From assembly GCA_015657535.1 (NCBI GenBank), contig JADHZB010002109.1:2936-66935 (forward strand): 64,000 bases of DNA, read 5' to 3'. The notes under the pieces are model-generated. The model was not told the origin of the DNA and did no database searches. It worked only from the letters and a program-made list of their open reading frames with translations. A program made the position numbers and the translations under genes. Origin of the DNA: Nephromyces sp. MM_2019 (taxonomy: Eukaryota > Apicomplexa > Aconoidasida > Nephromycida). Below are positions 1 to 11,516 of this stretch, piece after piece; the stretch's first letter is position 1; the number at the start of each line of letters is the position of its first letter.

Positions 1-304
1 ATATTTATTTGTATTTGGATTGCTAATAATATATGATTAAGATTTTTATTACATAGACATTATAGGGGAGATATGATATATCAAACATATAAATTTATTA
101 ACCTTACTATCTTAAGATTCTCTTACATGGCATATATATAAAAAATCTATGAACTATAGTTAATTATTTGAATATATATGTATGAATTTTTTGAAATTAT
201 TTGAAGAATTTTAACAAATGTATATATCTATACACTCATTTTATATCTAAGTATATTCAAACATATACATATTTACATAAACTAATCGATTAAGCACCCA
301 CAAA

Positions 305-335
<31 letters not shown>

Positions 336-490
336 CATCGATCATATTTATTCAGACATGTCCATATATACACAATTAAGTACGATGGTTATTTTTCACT
401 TCAATTATAAACACCTATAATAAAACATATTGAATATATCAACCTATCATTATTAAATGAACCTTTTTCAATGACATTTCTCGAAATTAG
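1..490. other. AT-rich non-coding stretch, probably intron of the USP5 gene
   Basis: About 490 bases of very AT-rich DNA with stops in all frames and an (AT)n run near 310-335. I see no exon here, and in particular no Cys box of a USP protease. As the next exon begins in mid-codon, this is most simply read as part of a long intron. Confidence 0.5.
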
Positions 491-2407
491 AATCAGTTAC
501 ATTGGATATCTCAATGATCAAACATTTGATTGGGAAGGGTCACCAAGAATTTTCAACTAGCCAACAACAAGATGCAGAAGAATATCTTGGTCATGTCTTT
601 GATAGAATTCAAAATGCTGAAAATGAATTCCTCCAGGCACCAAATTTCAACCGGAATCCTTTTGTAAAATTAGCAGAACTTTTCCAATTTGAGGTATTTT
701 ATTTCCCGCATTGATTATATCTTTATAAACCTGTACACATTTCATCTATATATACCCTGAATTATGATTACCTCGGAAGGTTGAAGAACGATTTGGATAC
801 CTTAACAAAAAGACAGTTAGATTCTTCTAACATTTCACAACAGCTAATTATTGATTATTTATTATTTTTTGAAATAGGTAAAATATTCATCAGTAAAACA
901 TAATATCCTTTCTCTTGACATTCCTAACATAGAAGAACTTACATCATCTGAACAAGAATCAATACAATCTAAACGACAAAAAATAGAAAGCCAAGAAAAG
1001 GTTAGAAGAGCGTTACCTTGTTAAGAGGTTGAACAAATGTTTTTTTGATTTTATCATTAGGACAGGGTTGATTGCACAACTCCTTCCAAGAAATTTCAGG
1101 TATATTAAATTCAATTCTTTTATATTTAACACAATCGTACTTAACACATATTCAATATGTATTTTAGGACTTGATTGATTTCTGGGCCTCGGAAGAAATA
1201 AGAGATACCCAGAACACAAAATCAAATTCTTCTCCCAATCAAATTTCTTATAAGGTCAAAATAGCATAGATTTATTATTATCTCTAAAATACAAATTCTT
1301 TTCAATTACAGACTCGTTTCAAATCCTTTCCCTTATACCTGTTTATACAAGTTAAGAAGTTCTATGTTGGACCAGATTGGACACCCAAGAAACTAAATAT
1401 ATCAATTGATGTACTATATTTATTTCCCTAAATTGATCATAATTAATCTAGCTCTTTATTTTATAACCATTTACAAGGTACCTGAACATATCAACTTGAG
1501 CCCATTTAAAGCATCTGGTCCTCAACCTGATGAGGTTATTGAAGTTGAATCACCTAATGAAACAAATGCCCAAACAATAGAACCAGATTACACCATTGTG
1601 GAGTCTATAAAAGAATTTGGCTTCACAGAAAAACAAGCGCTGTATGCTTTAATTATTATTTTATTCAAAACACTTTCAAAATACTTTTAACTTTTATCAA
1701 CAGGAATGCATGTATAGCAACAAAAAATGCATCAACTGAAGCATGTTTAGATTGGATATTAAGTAACCCTGAAGCTGAGGCGATGAGCTTTGAAACTTCC
1801 ACAGCAGCTGATCATACTATACAACCAGAAACAGAACAATTAATGGCAATGGGTTTCAGTAAAGAACAGGTAATTTAAGCTCATACTAATCTATTACAAG
1901 GATTGCTAAACAAAGTGATTATGATATAATTGCAGGCCATAATATCCCTTCAAAAATTCGGCAATGATGTTGAGTTAGCTTTAAATTGGCTCTTTAATAA
2001 CCCTGATGAAGTTGAAGATGCAATAATATCAAGCGAATCACTCAAATATAACCCTGATATAGGCATTGTATCCTCTCAAACCTACACATCAGATGACAAT
2101 GGTAATCTTAGAAAAACATTTCTTTTTATAAATTTCCAATTTAATACTGTAATCTATTACATTTAATAAAGGCGAGTATGAACTCTTAGGATTTATAACT
2201 CACATTGGCAAAAATTCATCGTCTGGGCATTATGTTGCCCACATAAAGAAGAACAAAAGGTTAGTGTTCAAATCCTAACAAAATAAAATTAAAATCTTTC
2301 ATATAACCCTATACCTTAGATGGATAATATTTAATGACCACAAAGTAGCTGTTTCAAACAAACCTCCTTTTGACCTTGGTTATATTTACCTCTATAGAAG
2401 AGTGTGA
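491..2407 (+). CDS. USP5-type ubiquitin C-terminal hydrolase, 3' part
   Basis: Cysteine protease of the USP5/isopeptidase T family, which disassembles free polyubiquitin chains. Eleven exons can be read: 491-693, 780-815, 878-1000, 1061-1099, 1168-1254, 1312-1410, 1478-1641, 1704-1869, 1936-2101, 2172-2259 and 2320-2407. They encode the USP stretch [20 protein letters not shown], the segment [12 protein letters not shown] with [11 protein letters not shown], two UBA domains (around 1600-1790 and 1840-2010) inserted in the catalytic domain as in USP5, and the His box GHYVAHI, ending [14 protein letters not shown]. Intron phases match throughout. The first exon seen opens after an AG at 489-490 in mid-codon, so the gene starts further left. 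The N-terminal zinc-finger region and the catalytic Cys box are not in the window. Family assignment is strong; completeness is unknown. Confidence 0.88.
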
Positions 2408-2714
2408 TGAAAGTTAGATGTGGTCGAGTCGAAATCATATTTCGCTTCATTTCAATTAACTTTTAAGCAACGCTTTGGTCCTTTAATTTATCAAATACTT
2501 TTATCCTATTCCCCAAATTTAATAGCAGTTACACTCTTATTGAGCATATACCTAATTTAACTTTTCTAAAGCATTTCAATTTACAATTATGAAATTATAT
2601 ATAACTGTTATTTAAAAAACGATTTGGATTTATAACCTTTTATCATCTATCACTGTCCACTTACACAGTGCTTAAAATTCTCATTAAATTCCATTATTAA
2701 AAAAAGCTAAAAAA

Positions 2715-4485
2715 TTATAACTTAAAACTTTCTGATTCAGCAAATTTTTGTGTTACTTTTGCCAGCTGTAAGTAAATTGTTGTCCACTTTGAAAGCACAC
2801 CATCAAACTCCTCTACACTTAGGTATGGGTTGAAACTCTAAACAACTAACATATAAAGCTAAAATTATATATATATTTACCATCTCTTACTTTAAAGCAA
2901 TTATTTTGCTGATCAATTTGATTATCAATGGCTGAACTCGCTGCTTTATTTTTCAAATTTTGCTCATTTTTCCTCTCTAATGTCGCATGATTTAAGTATC
3001 TCTTTTTCCTTGAAAAATTTGTACATTGAGCTTAAAATTTATTAAGATAATTGATTCTACCTCGCTATATTGTCATTTGGACTGTAGATTTCAAAAGCAA
3101 AGCTAAATTTCACTCTTCAGACATTAATTAACATATATATACTAATTGATAAATAAAATTAATACCTTAACTTATCGAAAATGTAGTCTAAGCAGGTTCC
3201 ATGTGAATTATATCCTAACTCTAAAGCTTTCTAACTTCATAATTCTACTGAAATTTATCAAAATTACCTAAGGAAGCTGGACCTATATCACAATGGCACC
3301 AGTTTTTGTTTAAAAAATTCAAAATTCCATCTAAAACTTGATGTTGTTTTGGGAATTTTCTTATATATGCCCATGGTGTAAAAATTCCATTGGCTCCTGG
3401 TATACAAGTTACAATTTAACTATCATTTCAGCTTTAAAGTCACCTGAATGTACAGATATGAAAACGCTTGGCTTATAATCCTCAACAAGACTTTTGAATA
3501 ACGATGTTTCAAATTCTATTTTAAGCTTTTTCTACTCAATTGTATATAATTTGCTTGACACAAACCTGAGAATGGTTTGGAGCCTAGGAAATGGCATATG
3601 GAAAAGTGGTAACATATATTTAAAATAAAGTATTGCTTACCAGGGTAAGTATCAATAGAATAAGGTTCTTTTTTCCAGTGTTCACCCCTATGATTGAAAT
3701 TAAAAGAAATTATAGATTTATATTTCCAACAACTTACCAATTTCTGTTCAAATCAACTCCATTTTCATTCTCCCGCAAACAAAAATCACCTAGTAAACAA
3801 AATTTTTTAAAAAGTACTCAATTGAAAATTATACTTTACCTTCCTCAACTTTTTGCCTACTTATTGGATTCCTTAACAAAAACATGCGTTATTATATACT
3901 TGAAAAAGGTTTAGAGGTTATTAGAGACATAATATTACCCATTAGGTATAATCCTAATTAAAATATCCAATAAATTTAGTTACAATGTAATAAATAGCTT
4001 ATTACATGAATTCGTTTTTGTTCAAGATTTCATTCATTTCTTGAATATCACTACAAAGGGAATTTATCAGGTGATATGCGGACTCAGATGCTTTTTAGAG
4101 TTTATTTAAACTCGAAGATATTGAGATTTTCAGTTACCAATTAATTCTCTTGCATGTTCTCCAGCCTATTAAATGCAAAAACCTAGAACTTTTTCATTTT
4201 AAATTAGAAAAAAAAGACAATTACCAGTATAAAGATTTTGTTTTGTGGTCTTTTATTATAACCAATCTTAAGAACTTCAATAGTTTCTTGAGAATTTGGT
4301 ATTACGTGACTTTTTTTTTCTAGCCCACGGCAATTCAATAATAGCTCGTCATACCTTTGCCTAGTATGATGATTTTTTAAAGAACTTTGCATTTAAATGT
4401 AAAAATTAGAAGCCCACCTCATCTGTTGAGTTGTATGATAGAAGCTTGGTATTTTAATTGCTATTGACTCATTAAACCAGAGCAT
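2715..4485 (-). CDS. M14 family zinc carboxypeptidase
   Basis: Metallocarboxypeptidase, which removes C-terminal residues using one zinc ion. The gene is split into more than ten short exons. Reading 5' to 3' on the minus strand: ATG at 4485-4483; exon 4225-4390ish with RQRYDELLLN; 4138-4165 and 4002-4090 giving AGEHARELIASESAYHL with the zinc motif HxxE; a short exon IIPNG and one with NPISRQKVEE; then GVDLNRNW (substrate-binding Arg/Asn), EHWKKEPYSIDTYPG and SKPFS. Then come SVFISVHSGANG (third zinc His), a long exon near 3250-3400, GYNSHGTCLDYIFDK, VKFSFAFEIYS (catalytic Glu), NNCFK, and SFNPYLSVEEFDGVLSKW to the stop at 2717-2715. Phases agree at every junction. The ending resembles plant and protist M14 enzymes. 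No signal peptide is seen, but a further 5' exon cannot be excluded. Confidence 0.82.
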
Positions 4486-4871
4486 AAAAAACAAAATATA
4501 ATCTCGTAGCATATTCAACTAAGCTATTTACTTTATTAAACACTTTTAAAAAGTGAAGCCTCAATTATATAATCTTAATTTTAAGCCAATTTTAACTAAT
4601 CTCTATACTGTAATTACAATTTCAATACGACATTTTTTTTGAAGAATTAATAGTTTACTCAATTTATACACTGTAATTACACTTTTACTAAGTTAAATAG
4701 CTTTCCAGGGTTAGCCTCAATCTGCCTGAGCGTTAATTATAAAAGGGATATTGCTCTTGTAAATTCATATGCTAGTAAAAATGCAAGTAATTGCTATTTA
4801 CTAAACAAAATTCTTACACCCACCTAATTATTTATGACCACTTCAGCTTGTATAATTTTAGTAACTTATAA

Positions 4872-4943
4872 GGGCTGCTCCGGGAATCGAACCCGGGACC
4901 TCTCGCACCCGAAGCGAGAATCATACCACTAGACCAAGCAACC
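4872..4943 (-). tRNA. tRNA-Pro (anticodon CGG)
   Basis: A 72-nt cloverleaf on the minus strand. The acceptor stem GGTTGCT pairs with AGCAGCC, with discriminator C. The anticodon stem CTCGC/GCGAG encloses the loop TTCGGGT, so the anticodon is CGG. The T arm contains GGTTCGAATCC (B box) and the D region TGGTCTAGTGG (A box). No intron and no encoded CCA. A clear T-run terminator is not obvious just downstream on the transcribed strand. Confidence 0.95.
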
Positions 4944-7560
4944 AGTAAGGTTTTAGGTTGATGCATAACTAGATATCTGGCGAGACTAAGAGCAATAATT
5001 CTCCAGTCTTACTATGCCATCTGACACTCTAAATATGTAGTGTTAATAAAGGCTAGACTTAGACAACGAGTAGTGTCACGAGGAAGTCAAGCCTAGTATC
5101 TTTAAGTAAACAAAAACCATAAGGATGGTGAGTAAAACGTTAGCGCGTAAACAGCTAATACACGAAGATAACCCGAAGAGTTTCTTCAGAGCAGATTGAC
5201 GAAATAGTGTATCCAAAATTCCCCACCCAACAAGAAGAATAAAAGAACACCCAAAGATTAACCAAAGAAGAGAAGATATGACACAAGAAAAATGTAAAAA
5301 AATATAGAAAACTTTTTAAGAACTTATTCATTAGAAATAACCAATTTTAGAGAGATTTTAACGTTTCCTTTTCACTTTTAACTTGAACTCTAAAAATCAC
5401 ATTCCCTCGTAATTCCCAGAAATCACGAAGTTTGCTAACTTTCCCGATTTCCTCATAATCACACACACGAATTTCACTAGTTTAAAATTGAGCTAAGAGT
5501 TGCTAGAAATCCGCGCCTGACCGTGAAGATTTGCACACACTACAATCTTCACCGCGTATAGCATTAGTAAACCACTAGAAACTAATATAAACCGCGCCCT
5601 CGAGTAAACTAGCCTCACTTTCACTTTGGATTACCCAAAGCTCAATATCTAACCCAAAGCTACTAGTATCTTCGACGCCCACAAAGGGAACTAATATACG
5701 GAACATTGGTTGTTTCGTCTAGCCTGCTCAACCCTCAATGCGTAGTGCTATTACAAGCTCACAGACTCCCTGAGCTTTTCTGAGTGAACACTAGACCCGC
5801 CTTATGATACTAGTGCAAAGAAGAACAGAAGCAATTCTTTGTGCTTACTCTACTCAGTATAGTGAGCACTATGAATAATTTCTTGCTCTTCAGTAACCCC
5901 AAGAAGAATCTTGAGTTCTAGACGCGAGATCCCCACAAATTACTGGTCAATTCCAAGAAAACCCCGAAGAATCTTCAAGAAGAATTCGTTCTTGAAGATG
6001 GTCACCTTGAAGCAAAAAGAATAGAATATATAGACTAAATACTCAGATTCTATTTTACGTTTTTAAAAACTCTTTTTTCCCCTTTTCCTTTTCCCTTCCC
6101 ATAACCGACTAACTTTCTTTAACTCCCAAACTAAATTAATACGTCTTCTTGTAAGCCTACTCCCTGATATTGGGACAACATTTATGTGCTCGTAAAGCTC
6201 GCACAAGTTTTCCTATCCACTACTCATCCGATATATCGTTACTTACTGTTTACTAATTAGTTCGAAGCACCGTTCATTGGTTGAAATATATGCAGACTAG
6301 CTGCAACACTGCTATGCTAGAATATTGTCGATTTTCATTATTCTCTACTAGGTTAACTAGACTCAGTCAATAAATGAAAAATAGCGCAGCTAAACCTAGA
6401 ATCTTTAGATAAGTCTAGTAAAATGAAGACTACGAATAGAAAATTCATATTCAACCAAATTGTACAGAACGATAGCCCGATGATTATGTTCATCGTATAG
6501 TGACTGAGCGGTGCTACTCAAACTTCCCCCAAATTGCAAAGAATGAAGTTGGGGGGGGGTTGTTAAAAATTCCAAAAGAAAGAATAGACATTAAAACAGC
6601 AAAGAAATTTTTGAAGAACTTTTAAATATACGTAAATAAAAACAAGGGAATTTGTATACAACTTATTAATTTATGGAACTTTCAACTGGATCCTCGAATT
6701 ATGTTTAATCGCAATTACCCACGATCAAAAAATTTTCTAACTTTCTCGATTCTTTTGGAAAACCCTTGAAAACTCTGTTACTAAGCTATCCCAATAGCAG
6801 GCTAGAGCCTTCCAAACTATTTAAGTATATCACCCACTTTACCATCTTTTGCTCCGCACCACTGTGAAAATCTAGTAAAAGCTAGACTATATCCACAATA
6901 TTACGCTCATTAGCTTTAAAGAAACTTCAACTTTATCTAAAATTAGTTTATAGCCTGAAAAGATTATTATTACTCTGGAGAGTTTCATGGGAATTAGACC
7001 GACTCACCATATTAACTATTTGCCGACGTGTAACTTACGCGAAACAAACCATAATGCTCAAATCGAGGATATATATAGCAAAGATAGAAAGCAAAATTGT
7101 GACTCGGGTCGCCTTCAGATACGCCTCCAGACACTTGATAACCTAATAACTCGATTAAAGCACATAGAAAACCCAAATTTTCCTTTTGGTGGTACAGACT
7201 GGGAGTTTAGTTTATAAGGATTATCTTAATAATCCACTACCAGACGTACTCTAACTATATGCGTACGGCAATGTCGATCAAACCAACCAGGAGTAGAGGA
7301 GAGAGAGTACGTTCCCCATTCCCAAAATCTCATTTGATACTATAATTGGAACAACGAAAGAAACCCAAAGGAGATTGTCGAAATAATTAACGAAATAATT
7401 ACCAATTCCCGATTATATACTTTTCTTTTCCCCATCGGAGGACAATCTTCCTTCGAATTGCCTAGTAGAGGATACCCCGTTCCACACACAGAATAACAGT
7501 GGAGACTATGTATTAGAACCAAAGAACGTACCTGAACTCTTTTCATTTTTCTATATTGTA
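4944..7560. other. non-coding region with distinct composition beside the tRNA
   Basis: About 2.6 kb that is visibly less AT-rich than the intergenic DNA elsewhere, with many CTAG-containing words, a G-run near 6551-6560, and no reading frame I can link to a protein family. The longest open stretches (6987-7217 plus, 7340-7546 minus) show no recognisable motif. It contains a perfect 11-bp inverted repeat at 5971-5999. It could be a decayed transposon inserted beside a tRNA gene or an untranslated RNA locus. No terminal repeats were found by eye. Confidence 0.3.
5971..5999. repeat. perfect 11-bp inverted repeat
   Basis: ATCTTCAAGAA (5971-5981) and TTCTTGAAGAT (5989-5999) are exact reverse complements around the 7-base spacer GAATTCG, so a hairpin can form on either strand. 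Function unknown. Confidence 0.8.
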
Positions 7561-7869
7561 TATAAATAGACGAATATATATCATTTATTTTTCAAGAACT
7601 AAACATTTTCCCCCTTTTTTCTGGCGTAAATCAACTCAAAATCCGTTTTTAAGTCCCACGTATTTTAATAAATAGAATATATCAATTCAATAATTTAAGC
7701 CTTTATTTCCTAGCACAACTTCGTACTAAGTTATACATGACATTACTTGTTATACTTTCACATTGTCAACCCTCCCAAACAGAACGCCCCATTTAATCAA
7801 AATCAAGGTATTATGTGTTCCATCGGGCACTATTACCATATAGAATAACCCAACCTAGTTTAAAATATC

Positions 7870-8090
7870 AGTAATTGGCAGTGTCACCCACCCATGTACA
7901 TGGTGATTCGTGGGTTAGATGTGTCAGTCATGCTGAAGCAGAAAAAAGATGAAAGGAAGAGTTGCCAAACATTGGACCTCACAATCTCATTCCTAAAAAT
8001 TACACATCCTTATGTGGGGGTGTGGTAGGGTGAAACCCCATAAATCGCAATTATCGCCCACGGGCCACCCCACCTTATTATAAGCTGTTA
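7870..8090. ncRNA. GC-rich island, candidate structured non-coding RNA
   Basis: A compact island of much higher GC than its flanks, with no long open frame. Complementary blocks are visible: ACCCAC (7886-7891) with GTGGGT (7910-7915) around a self-complementary CCATGTACATGG; and TGTGGGGGTGTGG (8013-8025) with CCACCCCACC (8065-8074), enclosing GGGTGAAACCCC. On the minus strand AATTTTTAGG (about 7993-8002) resembles an Sm-type site. In AT-rich genomes such islands are often snRNA, SRP, RNase P or telomerase RNAs. I compared it from memory with U1, U2, U4, U5, SRP and RNase P hallmarks and could assign none. Strand and ends are uncertain. Confidence 0.4.
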
Positions 8091-10302
8091 AATAGTTCAA
8101 GGGGTTACCGGCCAAGAGTTTATAAAATTGTTTTTGCCATATTGGGAACAAGCTTAGGTTTCTCTTCCAACAATAATTTTTAGATGATTAGGCTCTATGA
8201 ATTTTATTCTTCCACTAGCAATGCTTAGTAAAATTAATTAGCAATGTTGAGTATTTCCAAATGCTAGTTGTTATAAGCCCTTTATTGAAGACCTTAAAGA
8301 GTGTTGCCTACTTAACAAAAATAAATTTATTGCTTGATTTCATAATATGTTAGAACTTTTCTTTCACTGTTTAAAATTTTTTGAATAATTAATTTGAATA
8401 AAAGCTCGAGGGAATGAAAATGAATAGTGTTTCCCAGTGGAAAATTTTTAATAGACTTTTGGAAATTCATACCCCAATTATTATTTAAGGAAATTTTGAA
8501 TATGTTATCAATATTAAATAAAGAATTATTGGAAGTTTTCAACAATCACACCCTAGTCACGCCTTTAGCTAGGCAGTAACAAGGCTAGTAAAGCAAGCTT
8601 AGTTAGGTTTAGGAACGTCTATTCAAGATAATTAACTTATTAACCTCCTTCAAGAAAGATTTGAATATATATTTTAGGTATGCTAAAACAAGAGTGTTAT
8701 ACTGTAAGCTTAAGATATACATCATTTAGAACCAAGAACATTGTGTTTAATGGAGAGAGATTTTTTCTAAAAAATGGGCTATATTTGAAGTTAGATAGTC
8801 AAAATTTTTCACAATTGTTATGTTTTCAACATTTCCAACCGCATTATAGTAAGGACATGTTTGAAAAAGTGTTGTTCTAAATTGAAGATTTCATTTCATC
8901 ATAATACCAGAATCACGAATTTAAAAAAATTATCTTTATCTTATAGCACAATTTGATTAATTTCGAAAGAATAATTTATACTTAAAAAGGAGTACCTTGT
9001 TAAGCTAGCACAACATCATATACCTTATTAAAAGTTTAATTGAATATATTACAAGATTAGAGGTGTACACACCTATGTAAATGAAACATGGCATTTCATG
9101 TAACATTTATATGTCTACAATGCTTATAACTCAGGGTTCACAACACTTTTTTATGTCAAGTTAGTTTGATGCAAAGAGTTTCATAGTGTCTTAAGCTAGC
9201 TACCTAGTTGAAGTATAAACTAATAGTGCTTAACCTAACGATGGGATGACTCAACGTTAAAGCAAACCTAAGTGATTGTCATATACTAGACGCACATAAA
9301 GCTTTTAATAATTTTGTTACTACATACAATTTTAAGCTATTTCACAAAGAAGCTGAACACTTACTTATAATTTTTATGTAGCCAATGAAAGTTTTTCAAG
9401 AACTACCAAGGACATTTACACCCTATCGTGGGTGTTGATAGCACTCAAGTAGAATTTGATTTAATGCTTGTTGGGGGTGACTGAGTTAGTGTTTTTGCTA
9501 ATTACTAGGCTAGATAGTCAAAAGAATTTGGTGGAACTTTTTAAATGCTTTCCTGGCCTTTCACGTTGCTTTAATCTACACAATTTAATTAATGCTTTTG
9601 TCGCCAAGCCCTAATTCTTTCTTCTCTGTCGTTTTTTTCTTTTTGTCGATCTTCAATTGTTAACAACTTTCATAACGGTACCCAGTAAAAGAATGAATAG
9701 CTAACTAAGTACTATTACCTTGTTTCCATTAGATATATATATATTATAGCAACATTTTATCTGCTTTCTTGATTTTTACATTTCAATACATGTATTCTTT
9801 TATATACATACACCTTTTAAACATTACATTCTAACGGTCCCAGTTTATTTGATAATACATTTTAGCTATCAAAATTTAAAACACTTTCTGTAAGCACTAA
9901 TTAATTTTTTTCATTGGGACTATTTATTTGCAACTAGCTAAAATAAACATAATAATATATTTACAACTTCAATATTTAAAATACCCCTAATTTGTATTGC
10001 TTTAATCATATATATACTGTTACCAAACTATGAGATTATTTCCTTCTTTTTAATAACAGACTGGTTATGGCTAATTCTGAAGCGAACATTTGTGAACATC
10101 AAATTTAAATCTATTTTATACAATTACCTCTAATCGTCACACATTTAAATTACTTTATCATCAAATATGTATTTTTTATACTCTGTCTCACTATAAGTTT
10201 GGCTTTGCTTTATGTCTACTTTGCCTTGATTGGAAATATATAATTAACTAGATATAAGTGTGATATAACAAAACTTTATTTTCTACCTTCTATTCTAAGG
10301 AC
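8091..10302. other. intergenic, nothing recognised
   Basis: AT-rich DNA upstream of the AP2 gene. One open stretch at 8680-8880 (plus) follows a possible acceptor, but has no recognisable motif and no partner exon that I could find. Confidence 0.4.
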
Positions 10303-11516
10303 ATGGCAGAAGTTCATTATAATGACTATAATCTTAATAATAACATATCCTCATCTGAGTTAATGAAAAATGAATATATCCCATCTGAAGATTACTATTG
10401 CGAGGTCCCAGGAGTATATTATCACTTTTCTAAGGCTGTAAGTTTCCTTTTTATTATCTTAAGATAGTAGAAATTAAAGTTTAATTTTATTAACTAAGGA
10501 ATGGAGATTAGTTTATAGGGACCCACAATGTCGCCATCGCCGACTACAGAAAACTTTTAGCACAAAAAAATATGGTTTCTATGGAGCCCGTGAAAAGGCT
10601 ATTGCTTTCAAGAACTTTATAGACATTCAAACACTATCAGAACAGTTAGTAAATCCATTTTAATTTTCTATTTATTAAAGTACTAATATTTACTTAAACT
10701 AAAAACTTAGGTCTGTACAGCCTGCCATCAGATCTTACGTAAGAAAAAAGGGAACTGAGAGAAAAATGAGATTAAGGAAAGCGTCTTTATGCCTAGCTAT
10801 TATAAATAAAAATACAAAGAATGTCTCTATCCCTATCGCATCGGCTATTAATAAACCTAGCTGTTTTTCACTAATTGATCAATCTGATCCAAATTTTGAC
10901 ACAGCTTTAAATATAAACAATCCTATATACAGTAACCAAATGCATGCACCTTTTGATCCAAAAATGGAGCAGACTCAACTTCAATCTGAGCCATTTATTG
11001 AAAAAATTGAACCTCCAATTATGAAAAGAGAATATCAATGTGAGCTTTTGAACCAACTCCTAATATAACATCTATTATTCACTCTCATGTTTTAATAATT
11101 TTTTTACAGCAAATATGAATTTCATTTCACAAATTGGTCCTTATAGCTATTTTGAGAATCATTACCATTATTTGGAACAACAGTTCTCGTACAACCATGT
11201 TAACCAAAAAGATTTCGATATAAATTATCTTAAACCTCATCATATTAGATATAGTGATAGACAATTTACCCAGCCACAATTAGATCCAGCTTTCAATAGA
11301 CTTACATCTCAAAGATTTCCATTTTACTCTAGTCAATTTGATGAAAGATTTACTACAGAAGGACCTAATGATATCACTAAAAACATATTTATCCCAGACA
11401 TGAACTTATCTATAAATGATAATGTAATGGGTGAAAACAAGGAACTGGTAAGATATTTAACTTATCAATCAAGGCCTACTACAGATCCCTTATTGGTATG
11501 CTATCCCGATAATTAA
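10303..11516 (+). CDS. AP2-domain DNA-binding protein (ApiAP2-like)
   Basis: Putative sequence-specific nuclear transcription regulator with one AP2 domain. Four exons (10303-10437, 10499-10644, 10711-11039, 11110-11516) join in frame to 338 residues. The AP2 domain spans roughly residues 35-95. It starts with VPGVYYHF, continues across the first intron into EWRLVYRD, then TFSTKKYGFYGAREKAIAFK, the classic KKYGF..A...AI ending of apicomplexan AP2 domains. A basic patch follows (YVRKKGTERKMRLRKA). The C-terminal two thirds are low-complexity, rich in Asn, Gln, Tyr and Phe, with no other fold seen. The start ATG is the first in the exon and leaves 34 residues before the domain. Single-domain ApiAP2 proteins of this size are common in the lineage; the target site cannot be inferred. 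Confidence 0.87.

Noticed and set aside
301..340. AT dinucleotide run
   Set aside because: A simple microsatellite, common in such DNA; no sign of function.
6987..7217. Open stretch of 76 codons on the plus strand
   Set aside because: No recognisable motif, no in-phase partner exon, and it lies in the compositionally odd block beside the tRNA.
7340..7546. Open stretch with a hydrophobic end on the minus strand
   Set aside because: No family resemblance and no splice context; chance is more likely.
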